DNA of 64,000 nt. Source: Vesta saturnalis (Eukaryota; Arthropoda; Insecta; Coleoptera; Lampyridae). The DNA lies in the NCBI GenBank assembly GCA_036346205.1, contig JARFJB010001167.1, positions 270,501 to 334,500 of the forward strand, in the 5' to 3' direction. This document shows, piece by piece, positions 53,648 through 64,000 of this stretch. The notes under the pieces were generated by a model, which saw only the letters and a program-made list of their open reading frames with translations, did not search any database and was not told where the DNA came from. How positions within the stretch are numbered: the first letter of the stretch is position 1; each line of letters begins with the position of its first letter. Both the position numbers and the translations under genes were made by a program.

Positions 53648-55981
53648 CTAAGAAGTGACATCTAATGAATTTTGAAATTTATAACTTATCCTTTCACCAC
53701 GTACTACAAGTTCCGGTGGAGAAAGTGGACATACAATTTGATTTAGGTTGATTTGAATAACATACAGATATCTAAAGGTTGTAGTATTTCTTTTGCCGCC
53801 TTTGAACTCTGCAACTATGTAGTCACCTTCTTTCAAATCAAAAATAAAAGTAGGAGCTACATTTTCCTCATCATTACTTGCATTATCTTCTTCCCATTCC
53901 GACCTACTCGACTCATGAAGGGAATAATTGGTTTGAGAAGAAGAAGACGAAGTAGATCTTTGTCGTTTCTTTGCAGCTATCTTTTGAGCTTTCTTTTCTT
54001 TGGCCTCCATTGCTTTCTTAGCAACATTTCTTTTCCTTTCTTCTCTCGCCAACTTACGTTGTTCTTTTTCAATCTCAATCTTTTTTTTTACTGTCTTCCT
54101 TTCATTTAAAATATTCCAACATTTGTGGAGATGTGGCAACTGCAGGTAACACTTCCCTTCGTTTTTTGACAACTGCTGCTTTATCATCTGGATGTATCCA
54201 ACGCAGGGCTTTTTTAAAAGGTGATGGATAGAACTCTGACTGGGAAGTCGGTGTATTCTCCACAACATTTGAAGCCGGCGTCTGAGGTGGCGTTCTCTGC
54301 AATTGTATATTAGAGTTTGATTGGCTAGGCTATTCTACTATAGATCCAGAGGTATGATCCACATCAACATGTGAAGAAATTGTCTTTGTTGATGTGACAA
54401 TGATTGATATGTCTTGTTCACTTGATGAACCAGGCTGATCTATCATCGACGAGATTGCTGACATGGGTGAATGCTCCACATCAATATTTTTGTCAATCTC
54501 TTCAGTTCCTGGATCGCTTTGTACCTGAAAAATATAGAATGTTACATTTTATATTATAACAACTCGGAGTAAATGTACCTTATCAAAAGACGGCTTCTTC
54601 CCATGGCACCTTTTCTATAGGTTATAGAGTGAAAAATCCTCTAAATCTCCCTCCCATTCTCCTTCCGTTTTTATAAAGGATACCATTTTTTCTATACCAA
54701 TTTCTCTTTCTAAGATTAATAAAAAAACTTTTTCATCATGATTCAATGTAATTGTATTTGATTCCGGTGATGACTTCTGTCCTACTACCACATTTTTAGG
54801 GTTCCATGGTACCAATCCACACTTTTTAAAACCATTCACCATGGTTAATTCTTTTATCGATGGCAACACTTCCTTAAGAACTGGAGCAAAATGATGTTTT
54901 TTCAGCTGATCTCCATTGTTTTCTATTCTCCAGTCATGAACTTTTTGTTTCCGGGAAGTTTTTAACACATGGAAAACGGCAACATCCATTGGCTGTAGGA
55001 TGTGCGTAGAATTAGGGTACAAGGCAACTAATTCTATTTTATTTTCAATACAAAATGTACTTAATTGGTAAGTTACATGAGATGTATGGCCATCCAGGAA
55101 AAATACTATAGGCAGTTCAATACCTTCTTTTTTAATCCAGGGCAGGAAAATGTTGGCAATGTACTCAAAAAATAATTCTTGAGTCATCCAACCATTTAGT
55201 GACTTTCCAATTGACCAATCTGCTGGAAAGGTTTCGGAAATATGCTGGGGAATTCTGGAATACCTGTAGAATAAAAAAATAATGCAAACGACAAATTCTA
55301 CAAAATACCTGTATACAACTAACGGTGGGGCCATTTGTCCTATGGCATTGGCGGTGAGAAGCGTTGTAACGTTAAATTTCTCGTCATTTCCAGAAGCAGT
55401 GTACACTGACTTGGAACCTTTAGAAGCCATAACTTTTCCTAGCTTTGGATTTAGAAAAAATGCCGTTTCGTCTGCATTAAAAACTCATCCAGAACTTTAA
55501 GTAACTGCTTGTCTTTGAGATATGTTTCTATCTCTTTGAACCAGTTATTTATGTTTTCTTGAGATACTCCCTTTCGTATAGCAGTTAGATTCTGACATAC
55601 TCTAAAGCTAATATCAGGATGTCTTTTGAGAAATAACTGCATCCATTTTTTACCAGGGGATGTATTACCTTTAAATGTAACTTTTAATTCTTGGGCTAAT
55701 TTGGCTACACTTCCCAAAAAAGTCTCCCTTGTTAAGGGAAATCCAGCGGTTGCCATTGCTTTTATCCACTCTACAAGTTTTGCCTCCTGGTCAGACGTGA
55801 AGGTACCTTCTGGTCACATTTTTCTTTTTAGGGGTACAATGCCCTTATGCTTTCGCATTAATGTCACCCTAGGAACACTATACGTTTTTGCTGCACATTT
55901 ATAGGGCATTCCCCTGTTTACAGCCTCAACAGCATCCAGCATACTCTGCTCTGGATATTTTAATATCTTTTTATTATCCAT
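53648..55981 (-). pseudogene. Pogo-family transposase of element A (HTH_psq, CENP-B-like, DDE_1, C-terminal basic region)
   Basis: Starts MDNKKILKYPEQSMLDAVEA at 55981 with helix-turn-helix GMPYKCAAKTYSVPRVTL. One stop follows at KRKM-stop-PEGTF. Then comes the CENP-B-like helix bundle (GFPLTRETFLGSVAKLAQEL, KKWMQLFLKRHPDISFR). A frame slip near 55460 precedes the DDE domain: NADETAF (first Asp), FFLDGHTSHVTYQLSTF (second Asp), NSTHILQPMDVAVFHVLK (third Asp). A 45-bp GT-AG intron (55264-55308) can be read through without a stop; splicing restores VVYRYSRIPQ. After DLEDFSLYNL a TAG stops the ORF, an intron (about 54522-54579) follows, and the acidic and Lys-rich tail ends at 53648. Confidence 0.85.
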
Positions 55982-56472
55982 ATTTACCCTGAAACATATT
56001 GAAAATTATAAAAAACCTAATCAAATGTTGAAAGGTAAAAATACTTCTTTGCATTTTTCTAATTACTTTTAAAAAAATAAATGATAAGCATTAATGTGAA
56101 ATATTATAAAACATAACGTTTATAATAAAATGATGCAGATTTTCCTTGAAGTACAAACAGATCAGTATATATTTTTTATTATTTCAAGAGTGAAGAGAAT
56201 AATATTTCATAACTATATATAGAAATTTTACCCAATAATGGACACAGTTATGGTCTAGTAGTGAACACCCCATGTCCACCACTGGATGCTGTCCTCCGTT
56301 TTTAATAAAACTTAAAATGGATGGATAAGTAGATATTTTTTTAAGTAAAAGTAACAAGTTAAACCAACTTCAATTCAAATTCTTAAAGTGGACACCCATG
56401 TTCACTATAGGAACACATATGTTGTGTTGATCCAATAGTGAACACCCGCATTTATAATTTTTGAAATGGTTA

Positions 56473-59243
56473 AGGTAAAATGGGGTAACATTGACACAAC
56501 TTTAAAATTGATTTTTTTTTTGGCACATAGCAGTTTGGTATATGACTGCTTTTGTGACAGAATGAAGATATATTAACCTTTTCTACACTGTATATGATAG
56601 AATATGAATATACCAAGTCGTTTACAGAATTTAATTTTTTTTTTAAAAAGTGGTAATGTGTCAATGTTACCCATGGCAAGTCTAACATTGACACACTCAT
56701 AAAAACAGCTAATATGTCAATATTTTGCATGTATAGTGTAACATTGACAAATGTCCTAGATATTTTTATGGAAAATCATAGAAATAAAACAATAAATACT
56801 TAATTAAGAAACTTTATACTTAATTTTAGATAGTTATACACCTACGTATTATAATAAAGCCTAGTTAATCTTAGGAGGCGCTTTATAATTAGAAGGAAGA
56901 AAGTTGACATGAAAGTAATGCATTCCCTTTTAATATAAGGTTCGCGCAGAACCATAGCGACATCATCTACAGATACCAGGCTTTGATCGGGCACATCAGG
57001 GTACACAAAATGTATTTTCTTCTTTCTCAAACAGTTGACCATAATTTCGCTGTCATTTACTTCCAACACTTGTCCAACATAGTGAATGCATTCTTCCTTT
57101 TCTACACAACTTTTAGAATTATTAAATCTGACGAGGACCCATGAATTTGCAACTATATTTTGGTTACTTCCGTCGAACTTCACAAATTCCTTTGCTTTAC
57201 CACAATTATCTTCTTCTGTTACACTGCTATTATTTTCATCGTGTGAAATGTCATCATCTGTATCATGGACAAGTTGTAAACTAGCATCACTATCTGAGGT
57301 TTCTTCAGTTTTTCAACAGGCTTCTTGCTTTTTGTTTTTGAGTTTTCTTACTGTTGGTTTTCTTTTGTTTTTCTCATTTTCTATCATTCTTAGTCTAACA
57401 TCGTCCGCTGTTAATGTTTCCGCAAATTTTCTTCTGAGTTTACTTCTTTTTGTATTACTGTTTTGGCTTCTTGCCGTCTTAATACAGTCATTAGTGATAA
57501 TTCCAACTTTTAGTAGGTGTAATATCTTCCAACTGTTCAGGAAGTGGAGTAGTTGGTGGTGAGGATTGACTAACCTGCAAAATCGGGTGTTGGTGTTTCA
57601 TTTTCTTTTTACTGTGGATGTGGTTGGTTGAATTTTATTTTCTGAAGAACATATGACGGTTGATGATATGGATTTTTAATACCTTTCTTTAGATAAGGGA
57701 AAAATTCCAGACCCTCGAAACCACCTACTGCATTGGCCCTAGAAAACACCCAGTTTCTTGAAGTTTTTTTAACAGACCAGGAAACACTACCTTGTCGGCG
57801 TTCTTAAACCCAGTTTCTTGATAAAAACTTTTTAGAACATTACGCCATGCTGTTTTAACAGGTTTAAAAACTCCAACATCTGCGAGGGCAAACAGAACAG
57901 TTCCATATTGTTTTTTATAGCCATGTCAATAAGTTGTAGTGTTATGTGGGAATTGTGGCCATCAAATATTAGTAGCTTCGGTCCACTTAACGCAGCAGTA
58001 GCTCTCACAAAAACATTTTCGAACCAATCTGCAAACTGGGCTGCCTCCATCCAGCCGGATGGAGAACAGTTATACACAGTATTTTCTGGTCCATTTTGAC
58101 ACCATGTTGCGTAAAGATGTAGATCTTTGTAATTTACAAATAAGGAAGATATTCACCGATTGCACTACAACATGCTAGAACGGTGTAAGTAGTTTTTGTT
58201 ACAGTACCCACAAGTTTCAGTGGGTTGTGTGAACCTCTGCGACATAAAATTTTTGAATACCAGCGTCAGTTTGAAAGCCTGATTCGTCACAATTAAACAC
58301 ATTCTGTGGCTTATTCGACAATTCCAGCCTTTCAATCGTGGCTTTTAGCTTTTCGTAAAATCATTGAGCACTTCCAAAGAACAAGCATCTGCCCTATTTT
58401 TAGGTAGATTTTGTGCGACTCTGTTACTGAGTTTTTCTTCCAACGACGTTCAAAAGATTTAATCCAGTCAATACCTGGTAATCCATTTTAAATGGATTTG
58501 GACGATCCATTCGTTTGAGATAATCCTGAACACAAATACGTAATTTAAAACGATCGAGTCCGAAGCCCCAGTCAGCTACTTTTATTATAGCATTTACCAA
58601 GAGTTTTTCTTCTTGTAAAGTGAGTACTGTGGGGCGGCCAACTGCTTTGCATTTATAGTTTTTCAAGTGGTTTATTAACGTTAAACGGTTAATTCCATAC
58701 ATTTCACTAGCTCTCTTGACACTTAAACTTCCATTTTTTACTTGATTTATGGCGTTTACCATACTGTCTTCATCATAGGTTTTATATTTTCTGGGAATTT
58801 CGCCAACCTTCTTTTTGCTGGGCATTTCTGCAAAGAGAAAAAACATTGACACATTTATAGAGTGTAACATTGACACAGGTGTCAATCTTAACCTTCACTT
58901 ACGAAAGTAGAACTTCATCAAATTACAGACTTTAAATTGAAATAAACTAATATTTGTTAACGCGTAATATAAGAAATTACTTACTTGGCCGACTATAGGT
59001 CGAATCTTCAAAAAACAATTAACACCGGCAAAGTTTTCTATAGACGTGACTCAACAAATTCTTGTGCTTAACCATTAAACAGACGCTACAAACCATAAAA
59101 TTAGAACAAAGTGGTTGAAGTATAGGTTACTAGATGGCGGAACTATACACGACAGAACGTAAATTTCTTTTCAACTAAAATTAGGAGGGAATTTTGAAAA
59201 TGTGTCAATGTTTACCCCATGTTAATGTTAGCCCATTTTACCT
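56473..59243 (-). mobile_element. Pogo-type element B nested in element A
   Basis: Left end aggtaaaatggggtaacatt then gacac; right end, reverse-complemented, aggtaaaatgggctaacatt, followed by a second ggggtaaacattgacac. TA sits on each side (56471-56472 and 59244-59245). Words gtgtcaatgt/acattgacac recur near both ends, probably transposase-binding subterminal repeats. It holds its own pogo transposase on the minus strand. Length 2771 bp. Confidence 0.85.
56842..58825 (-). pseudogene. Pogo-family transposase of element B
   Basis: ATG at 58825 just after a CTCTTTGCAG acceptor, so there is probably a leader exon. N-terminal MPSKKKVGEIPRKYK, HTH NGSLSVKRASEMYGINRLTL, then EEKLLVNAIIKVADWGFGLD. 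The first part of DDE_1 (58424-58100) is broken by stops. From 58077: NCSPSGWMEAAQFADWFENV, LLIFDGHNSHITLQLIDMAI (second Asp) and a frame-broken SHKLQPLDV region near 57870. The third part (57590-57200, other frames) is Lys/Glu-rich with ETLTADDVRLRMIENEKNKR. It ends in a compact domain at 57183-56920, SWVLVRFNNSKSCVEKEE and CIHYVGQVLEVNDSEIMV, seen at the end of some insect pogo proteins. Dead copy. Confidence 0.75.
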
Positions 59244-59613
59244 TATATTATGAAATGTAATCCGTAATTGAATGTTAAGAAGTATTTTTAACAGATCACT
59301 ATAACAATAGTTTGAGAACTCTTATAACCTTAAATGAAAAAACCATGTGATGTTTACTTACCTCTTACCCAAACACTTATCAAAGGAGAACACAAAGCAC
59401 AAATCCTGAACTTTCTCTTTTATTACCTCCCTGGCTTCAATTCAAAAGCGGACTGAGGGTAGTGGCTATTGTAAACACATAAAAGTTGTTTCTACACGGT
59501 TGCCTGATGAATTAGTTTTCTTGAATAATGCAGATTTAGCTTATTTTTATAGTTTGAATTCTATGGTGTCCACTATTTAATTGGGGACATGTTCACTACT
59601 GGGAACTCTACCT

Positions 59614-60415
59614 TAAATACGTTTTTCCTAAAAGCTTAAACATTTTTGAAACTAAGACCATTTAATTTTTTCATGTGTTAAATAAAAAAATATAACTGGT
59701 GAAAGGGTGTCGACTACTGGTGTATCCAAAATAACATTAAATCGCCATAAGATATTCTAATAGTGTCGATTACTGGTGCCTTTATCTTATATACATTCAA
59801 ACAAGGATACAACACATTAGAAAAATGTAAGCTAAACATTTATTTAAAGAATACTTTTCATGTAATAAATACAAATGTAATCATTAGGAATGTTAATGTG
59901 CATAGATTCTGTATCTAAAGAAAGAAGACTGTGTTTTGGTTTATAAATAATTTCATTCTTCATATTTCAAGTATCTTATATACTGTACTGATTCATTTCA
60001 GTTACGTTGATTACAATTTAACCAAAAGAAATTTGGCGTTATTCACACATCCAGAAAAACATTGACTTCCAATACACTATAATTCACTATATTTGTATCA
60101 TTTAACATAACTATCATTATCTTATTTATTACTTGAAATTTGCATCCAAAATTGACTGTAGTGCTTTTAGTTAAGAACACCATGATACAATTTAAAAAAG
60201 CTAAATATAGTTATAGTAGTAAGCAATAATTTATTTATTAGTGACATCAAAGAGCAAATTGCTCTTTGGTGATATTATGTTTATTATTTTGGTATAAATC
60301 ATATGTAAAATTTAAATATTCATAAGATTACATATAGATCAGTGTTTAATTTATAGGTATAGTTTCGTTGGTATAGTGTTTATTTTTAATTTATAATAAT
60401 ATTAACCCTAGAATA
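59614..60415. other. Spacer with zinc-finger tail repeat and pogo-end-like words
   Basis: taagataaaggcaccagtaa (reverse complement of 59768-59788) resembles the ends of pogo element A, so a third related end may lie here. 59810-59900 repeats the 53160-53255 sequence (gatacaacacattag, aatcattaggaatgttaat). No gene. The left piggyBac TTAA is at 60412-60415. Confidence 0.45.
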
Positions 60416-62779
60416 ACACCGTGGGGTTGCCGGTGACCCGTCGCTACAAAGAAGTTGTATTACGCAGACGCCAGGGTACAAATGGGGGTTACGAGTTTAT
60501 TTACCTTTAGTCTAGTGTATGTAGCATTAGTGTGTGTGTGCACACGTGCCGTTTAGTTGAGTTGAATATTTATTTTTATAAGTTGAGTTTTGTGTGACAG
60601 GGTTGTATACAACCCCACGGTGTGATTCGTGCGACAGAAAATTCTCTTAAGTAATTTTTTGTATTTGTGTTAATTTTTAGATACTTTATGGATGTTTTTT
60701 GTTTTAAGCTGTAATAATGTCATACAATTCCAAACGACCTCTGACTGATGCAGAATTGGCCCGTTATTGGGAAGAAGAACATGCTAGTGATGAAGATGGA
60801 AATGTTTCAATTTTTGAAGACGAAGAGAGCGAGGAGGAGGACTGCATTATAACGGACGATAGAGAGGAAGATGAACTGGACGCAGAATCTGAAACGGAAG
60901 ATGATGTGCCTCAAAGGAAAGTAGTATATGGTAAAAATGGACATAAATGGTATAAAACATTGAGTAGTTCGAAGAATCCAAGAACGCCCAAGAAAAATCT
61001 TGTGATTCGTCTACCTGGTCCTAAAGGTGATGCTAAAAATGTAAAGGCCATAAAAGAGACTTGGAAATTATTCATAACAGATGAAATGGTGGACAAAGTT
61101 GTCTTGCATACAAACCAAGAAATCGAGCGACTGAAAATAAAATATAAAAATGCATGTCTGAGTTATTTAGTTTCTACCCACGCAACAGAATTACGTGCTT
61201 TATTTGGCCTGCTATATCTAAACGGAGTTCTGAAAGATGCCCATCTTACAACTATTGATATGTGGTCCAAAGTGCTAGGACCACCACAGTTTAGGTCCAC
61301 AATGAGCAAAAATCGTTTTGATTTCTTAATTAACTGCCTTAGATTTGACGACAAGACTACTCGCCCTGAACGAATCGTTAATGATAAGTTCTCAGCAATT
61401 AAAGAAATTTGGGATACTTTCATCAGTAATTGTAAATCTAATTATGTTCCTTCGGAATACGTAACAATCGATGAGCAACTGTTAAGTTTTAGAGGAAGAT
61501 GCCCCTTCAAGATGTACCTGCCCAGTAAACCAGGCAAATACGGGATAAAAATTGTAATGATGTGTGACGCCAAAACTTCATATATGTCTTCTGCAATTCA
61601 ATACTTAGGAAAAGAAATGAGAGATTCTGATAAACCTATTCCAACCCAATATGTTTTACAGTTGGCAGAAGGTATTCAAGGAAGCAACGGAAATGTAACC
61701 ATGGACAACTGGTTTACATCATACTCACTGGCCAATGAATTAGCTAGTAAAAAACTTACTATGGTTGGAACAATGCGGAAGAATAAACCAGATATTCCAA
61801 TGCAGTTACTTGAAACTAAAGGCAAACTGGTTTCTTCTTCCCAGTTCGTATTTGATGAAATATCAACATTAGTTTCGTTTGTTCCTAGAAATAACAAGAA
61901 CGTAGTGCTGCTGTCGACAATGCACGATCAAGTATTAATCGACGCTGAGTCAAACAACCCTGAAATTCTCCTATTTTATAATAGCACCAAAGGTGGTGCT
62001 GACACCTTTGACCAGCTGTGCCATTCTGCAACGGTGGCAAGAAAAACTCGTAGGTGGCCATTACGAATATTGTATGGGATACTTGACGCCGCAGGAATTA
62101 ACTCATTGGTAGTTCAACGAGTTGGATCGAAGGCCCAAAAGAAGCGACTACTTGAAGAAGCTTGCTTTTGCATTAGTGAAGGAGCACCTCATGACAAGAG
62201 TTAACTCTCAACGACTTCATAAAAAATTACGTATGTCCATAAGAGGAATTCTTGGAATTGAAGAAGAAATTCAAGCTAGGGCAGCTTCTTCCAAACCAGG
62301 ACGATGTGCTTATTGTCCCAGAAAAAAAAATCGAAAGGGACAGATGTGGTGTACACTTTGTTCAAGAAGTCTTTGTGCGGAACGTAGGCTTAGTATTTGC
62401 GAAGACTGCGAAAAAGAAATAAAATAAAATTTTTAAGTGACTTCTTTAGTTTTTTTTTTTAGTTGTTTATTTAGACTTTAAATTACAATTTACTTTTCTT
62501 AAATTTTGTAGAGTTTTTGTAAGTTTATAAGTTACCAAGAAGATAGAATACGATTTTTGTATGTTATTTTTACATGTTTTCGATTTTTCCAATTTTTTAT
62601 TGACATAGTTTTAAGAGTGCAATATATTTTTTTTGTTTTGATATAGTCCATTATATGTACAAAATAAATTACAAGTGTTTTATTGGTCGCATAACGCCAA
62701 AAACAATTTTTTAAGTATGTGTTGCCGGCAACCCCACGGTGTGATTCATGCCCAAATCCTTCACGGTGTGATTCTAGGC
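60416..62779 (+). mobile_element. piggyBac-like element (2364 bp) with TTAA target sites
   Basis: Left end CCCTAGAATAACACCGTGGG and right end, reverse-complemented, GCCTAGAATCACACCGTG. TTAA lies at 60412-60415 and 62780-62783. A second internal copy of the end word (aaccccacggtgtgattc) is near 62730-62750, and the left side has it at 60620. This asymmetric subterminal repetition is usual for piggyBac. The transposase fills most of the element. Confidence 0.92.
60717..62427 (+). pseudogene. piggyBac-family transposase, one frameshift near the C-terminus
   Basis: Open from MSYNSKRPLTDAELARYWEE for 495 codons. The N-terminal 60 residues are strongly acidic. The DDE_Tnp_1_7 domain follows: ELRALFGLLYLNGVLK, VTIDEQLLSFRGRCPFKMYL (first catalytic Asp), SKPGKYGIKIVMMCD, GNVTMDNWFTSYSLANEL (second Asp) and NSTKGGADTFDQLCHSATVA (third Asp), then RKTRRWPLRILYGILDAAGI. 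One base change near 62115-62125 shifts the frame. The true C-terminus continues to 62427 as SDYLKKLAFALVKEHLM and a cysteine-rich zinc-binding domain (C-x2-C ... C-x2-C ... C-x2-C). All three catalytic residues survive. In its present form the protein would lack the Cys-rich targeting domain. Confidence 0.92.
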
Positions 62780-62887
62780 TTAATTAATTAAGTTATCCAT
62801 TCCCAAAGTCATTTATTAAAAATAGAATAAAGGTTTTGGTCTGAAAACGAAATTTAAGTAGTTTTCCAACCGGACAGTGTTATTTCC
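62780..62887. other. Short spacer right of piggyBac
   Basis: Begins with the right TTAA. No gene. Confidence 0.4.
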
Positions 62888-63205
62888 CAAAAAGTTCAAA
62901 GGCAAGGTGTAATTTTTAAGAAGTCTTTGTGTCCTTGGAAAGTTAGTATTTCTAGAGTAAAATAATAAACTAAAATTTTAAGGAGTTTTATTTTTTTATT
63001 TTTATTATCTAAATTAAATTTACTTCTAAATTTTAGACTTTTTAATTAAAATTCCAAGGATAATCGTTTTTTATGTTATTTTTAATGTTTTCGATTTTTC
63101 CAATTTTTATTACATAGTTTTAAGATTTTTCGTTATATAGTCCATTATTGTCAAAATAAATAAGTGTTTTATTGGTCGTACCAAAAAATTGTTAAAGATG
63201 TAGTA
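62888..63205 (+). repeat. Decayed second copy of the piggyBac 3' end
   Basis: Runs parallel to about 62360-62700: taagaagtctttgtg, ttagtattt, tgttttcgatttttccaatt, ttttattggtcg all recur in order, with numerous short deletions. The terminal repeat itself (cacggtg word) is not present. It is either an older tandem relic or an assembly duplicate. Confidence 0.7.
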
Positions 63206-63223
63206 AACAATTTTCAAGTTTGA

Positions 63224-63259
63224 AAAATTCAAACATAAACATGTTTATGTTTGAATTTT
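63224..63259. repeat. Perfect 36-bp palindrome
   Basis: Eighteen bases, aaaattcaaacataaaca, are followed immediately by their exact reverse complement. Most of the left half is repeated at about 63286-63305 (ttcaaacataaacatgttta). Confidence 0.9.
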
Positions 63260-64000
63260 CATTAATTAATTTCCAATTTGAAAATTTCAAACATAAACAT
63301 GTTTAAATGATTTAAATTACGAGTTTAAATATTTTTAACAATTTTTTTTAAATCTACTTTTGAGAATAACTGTAAGTTTATCGAAACGTTCTTGGAAAAT
63401 TAAATGTTACGTTATATTAACCCTGTTTAAGAGAATTATGTAAATATTGTGATTTTACATTTACTAGACTTTTTTAGAAATTAAAAAAACTGGCAAAATA
63501 TTTGTTTTTCATTATTGTTGTGTGTACAGTGGGTGTTAAATACACGACAAAAGCGCATACCTTACGTGAAAATAAGAAAAAAGTGCCTGTAAACACAGGT
63601 CAGAAACGCTTCTTCAGGGAGCTAGAGCACAACCATCTTTGGGACATAAATTTTTGTCAGTGCAACTAATTATTTGAGACCACTGAGCAGAGCTAGCTTT
63701 AGCCAGGACGCATATACCAGGGGGGTAATTGGCCCCAATTTTCTAACAATTCGATTTTTTGTTATTTGACACCAGATTGTGATCCACCCATACCTATTAG
63801 ATAAAAAAGATACCCTTGGTAAGAGCCGCTAAATATTACCGTTTCTTCAGAAAGAGCAAAAAACAAATTAAGATTGTGTAAACGAGTTCAAGTCTAAAAG
63901 CAAGTATTGTCAAGTAACTGTCAGTTTAGCATAGGTCAGTAATAATTTAAATAAGGAATAGTAAAAACAGTTACGTTTCGGTTAATGAAGAGATAGCCGA
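63260..64000. other. AT-rich end of window without recognised gene
   Basis: No open frame with family resemblance and no terminal repeat recognised. Confidence 0.4.

Larger units (their letters stand above)
53287..59613 (-). mobile_element. Pogo-type element A (with pogo-type element B nested inside)
   Basis: Ends aggtaaagattcagtagtgg then acatg (left) and, reverse-complemented, aggtagagttcccagtagtg then aacatg (right). TA lies on each side (53285-53286 and 59614-59615). It contains a spliced pogo transposase on the minus strand, multiple copies of tagtggacac/tagtgaacac words in the non-coding ends, and element B at 56473-59243. Without B it is about 3.55 kb. Confidence 0.75.

Noticed and set aside
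57086..57562. 158-residue Ser/Leu/Phe-rich plus-strand ORF resembling a membrane protein
   Set aside because: Antisense to the Lys/Glu-rich tail of pogo transposase B, which explains the hydrophobic composition.

Overview
The window looks like nuclear DNA from an insect, possibly a beetle or another TE-rich lineage; the order is a guess. The reasons are high AT content, many decayed DNA transposons of insect type (PIF/Harbinger, pogo/Tigger, piggyBac, THAP-DDE, mariner with a DUF4817-type head, TTF/DUF4371 hAT), spliceosomal introns inside transposases, an errantivirus-like gag relic, long (TA)n arrays and insect-style poly-C2H2 zinc-finger genes. I see no rRNA, intact tRNA, CRISPR or operon-like structure.

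Layout. 1-1850: decayed hAT (minus). 2340-4420: two foldback inverted repeats and a Tigger MITE. 4430-6230: gag end of an LTR element (minus). 7739-12578: a Harbinger element with TTA target duplication; its transposase intron holds an accessory MADF/BESS gene on the opposite strand, and a Tc1/mariner-like element (7852-10376) is nested inside it. 13384-18622: a YqaJ-like fragment, a (CA)n array, a tRNA-like SINE, and a MULE-like transposase relic abutting a pogo relic. 18955-21860: a 134-147 bp satellite split by a 2.05 kb element with about 240 bp terminal inverted repeats built from a GATCATAACGGCCAC word; this element carries a broken RING-finger exon.

21960-47820 is dominated by two paralogous units, each made of a THAP-DDE transposase relic (minus) next to a divergent poly-zinc-finger gene (plus). 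Zinc-finger gene 1 (23985-25184, 399 aa) and gene 2 (45093-46880, 595 aa) are the two best host-gene candidates. Both are truncated by small indels inside longer 84-bp finger arrays. Between them lie a tandem duplication of about 5 kb (26000-30957 and 30961-about 34290) carrying two copies of the same dead DUF4817 mariner, a Penelope-like insertion present in one copy only, a Harbinger relic, several MITEs, and a third Harbinger element (39686-43308) that split the second THAP relic.

47822-59613: the degraded tail of the gene 2 array is interrupted by a hAT element, a 5'-truncated Jockey-like LINE, and a pogo element that itself contains a second pogo element. 60416-62779 is a nearly intact piggyBac with TTAA target sites and a single frameshift; a decayed second copy of its 3' end follows.

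Taken together, this is a recently and repeatedly invaded locus in which a young tandem zinc-finger family has been duplicated and broken together with its transposon neighbours. No complete autonomous transposon or clear metabolic gene is present. The most interesting points are the paired zinc-finger/THAP units, the long-TIR element with a RING exon, the nested gene-in-intron Harbinger, and signs that one arm of the tandem duplication may be badly polished assembly.
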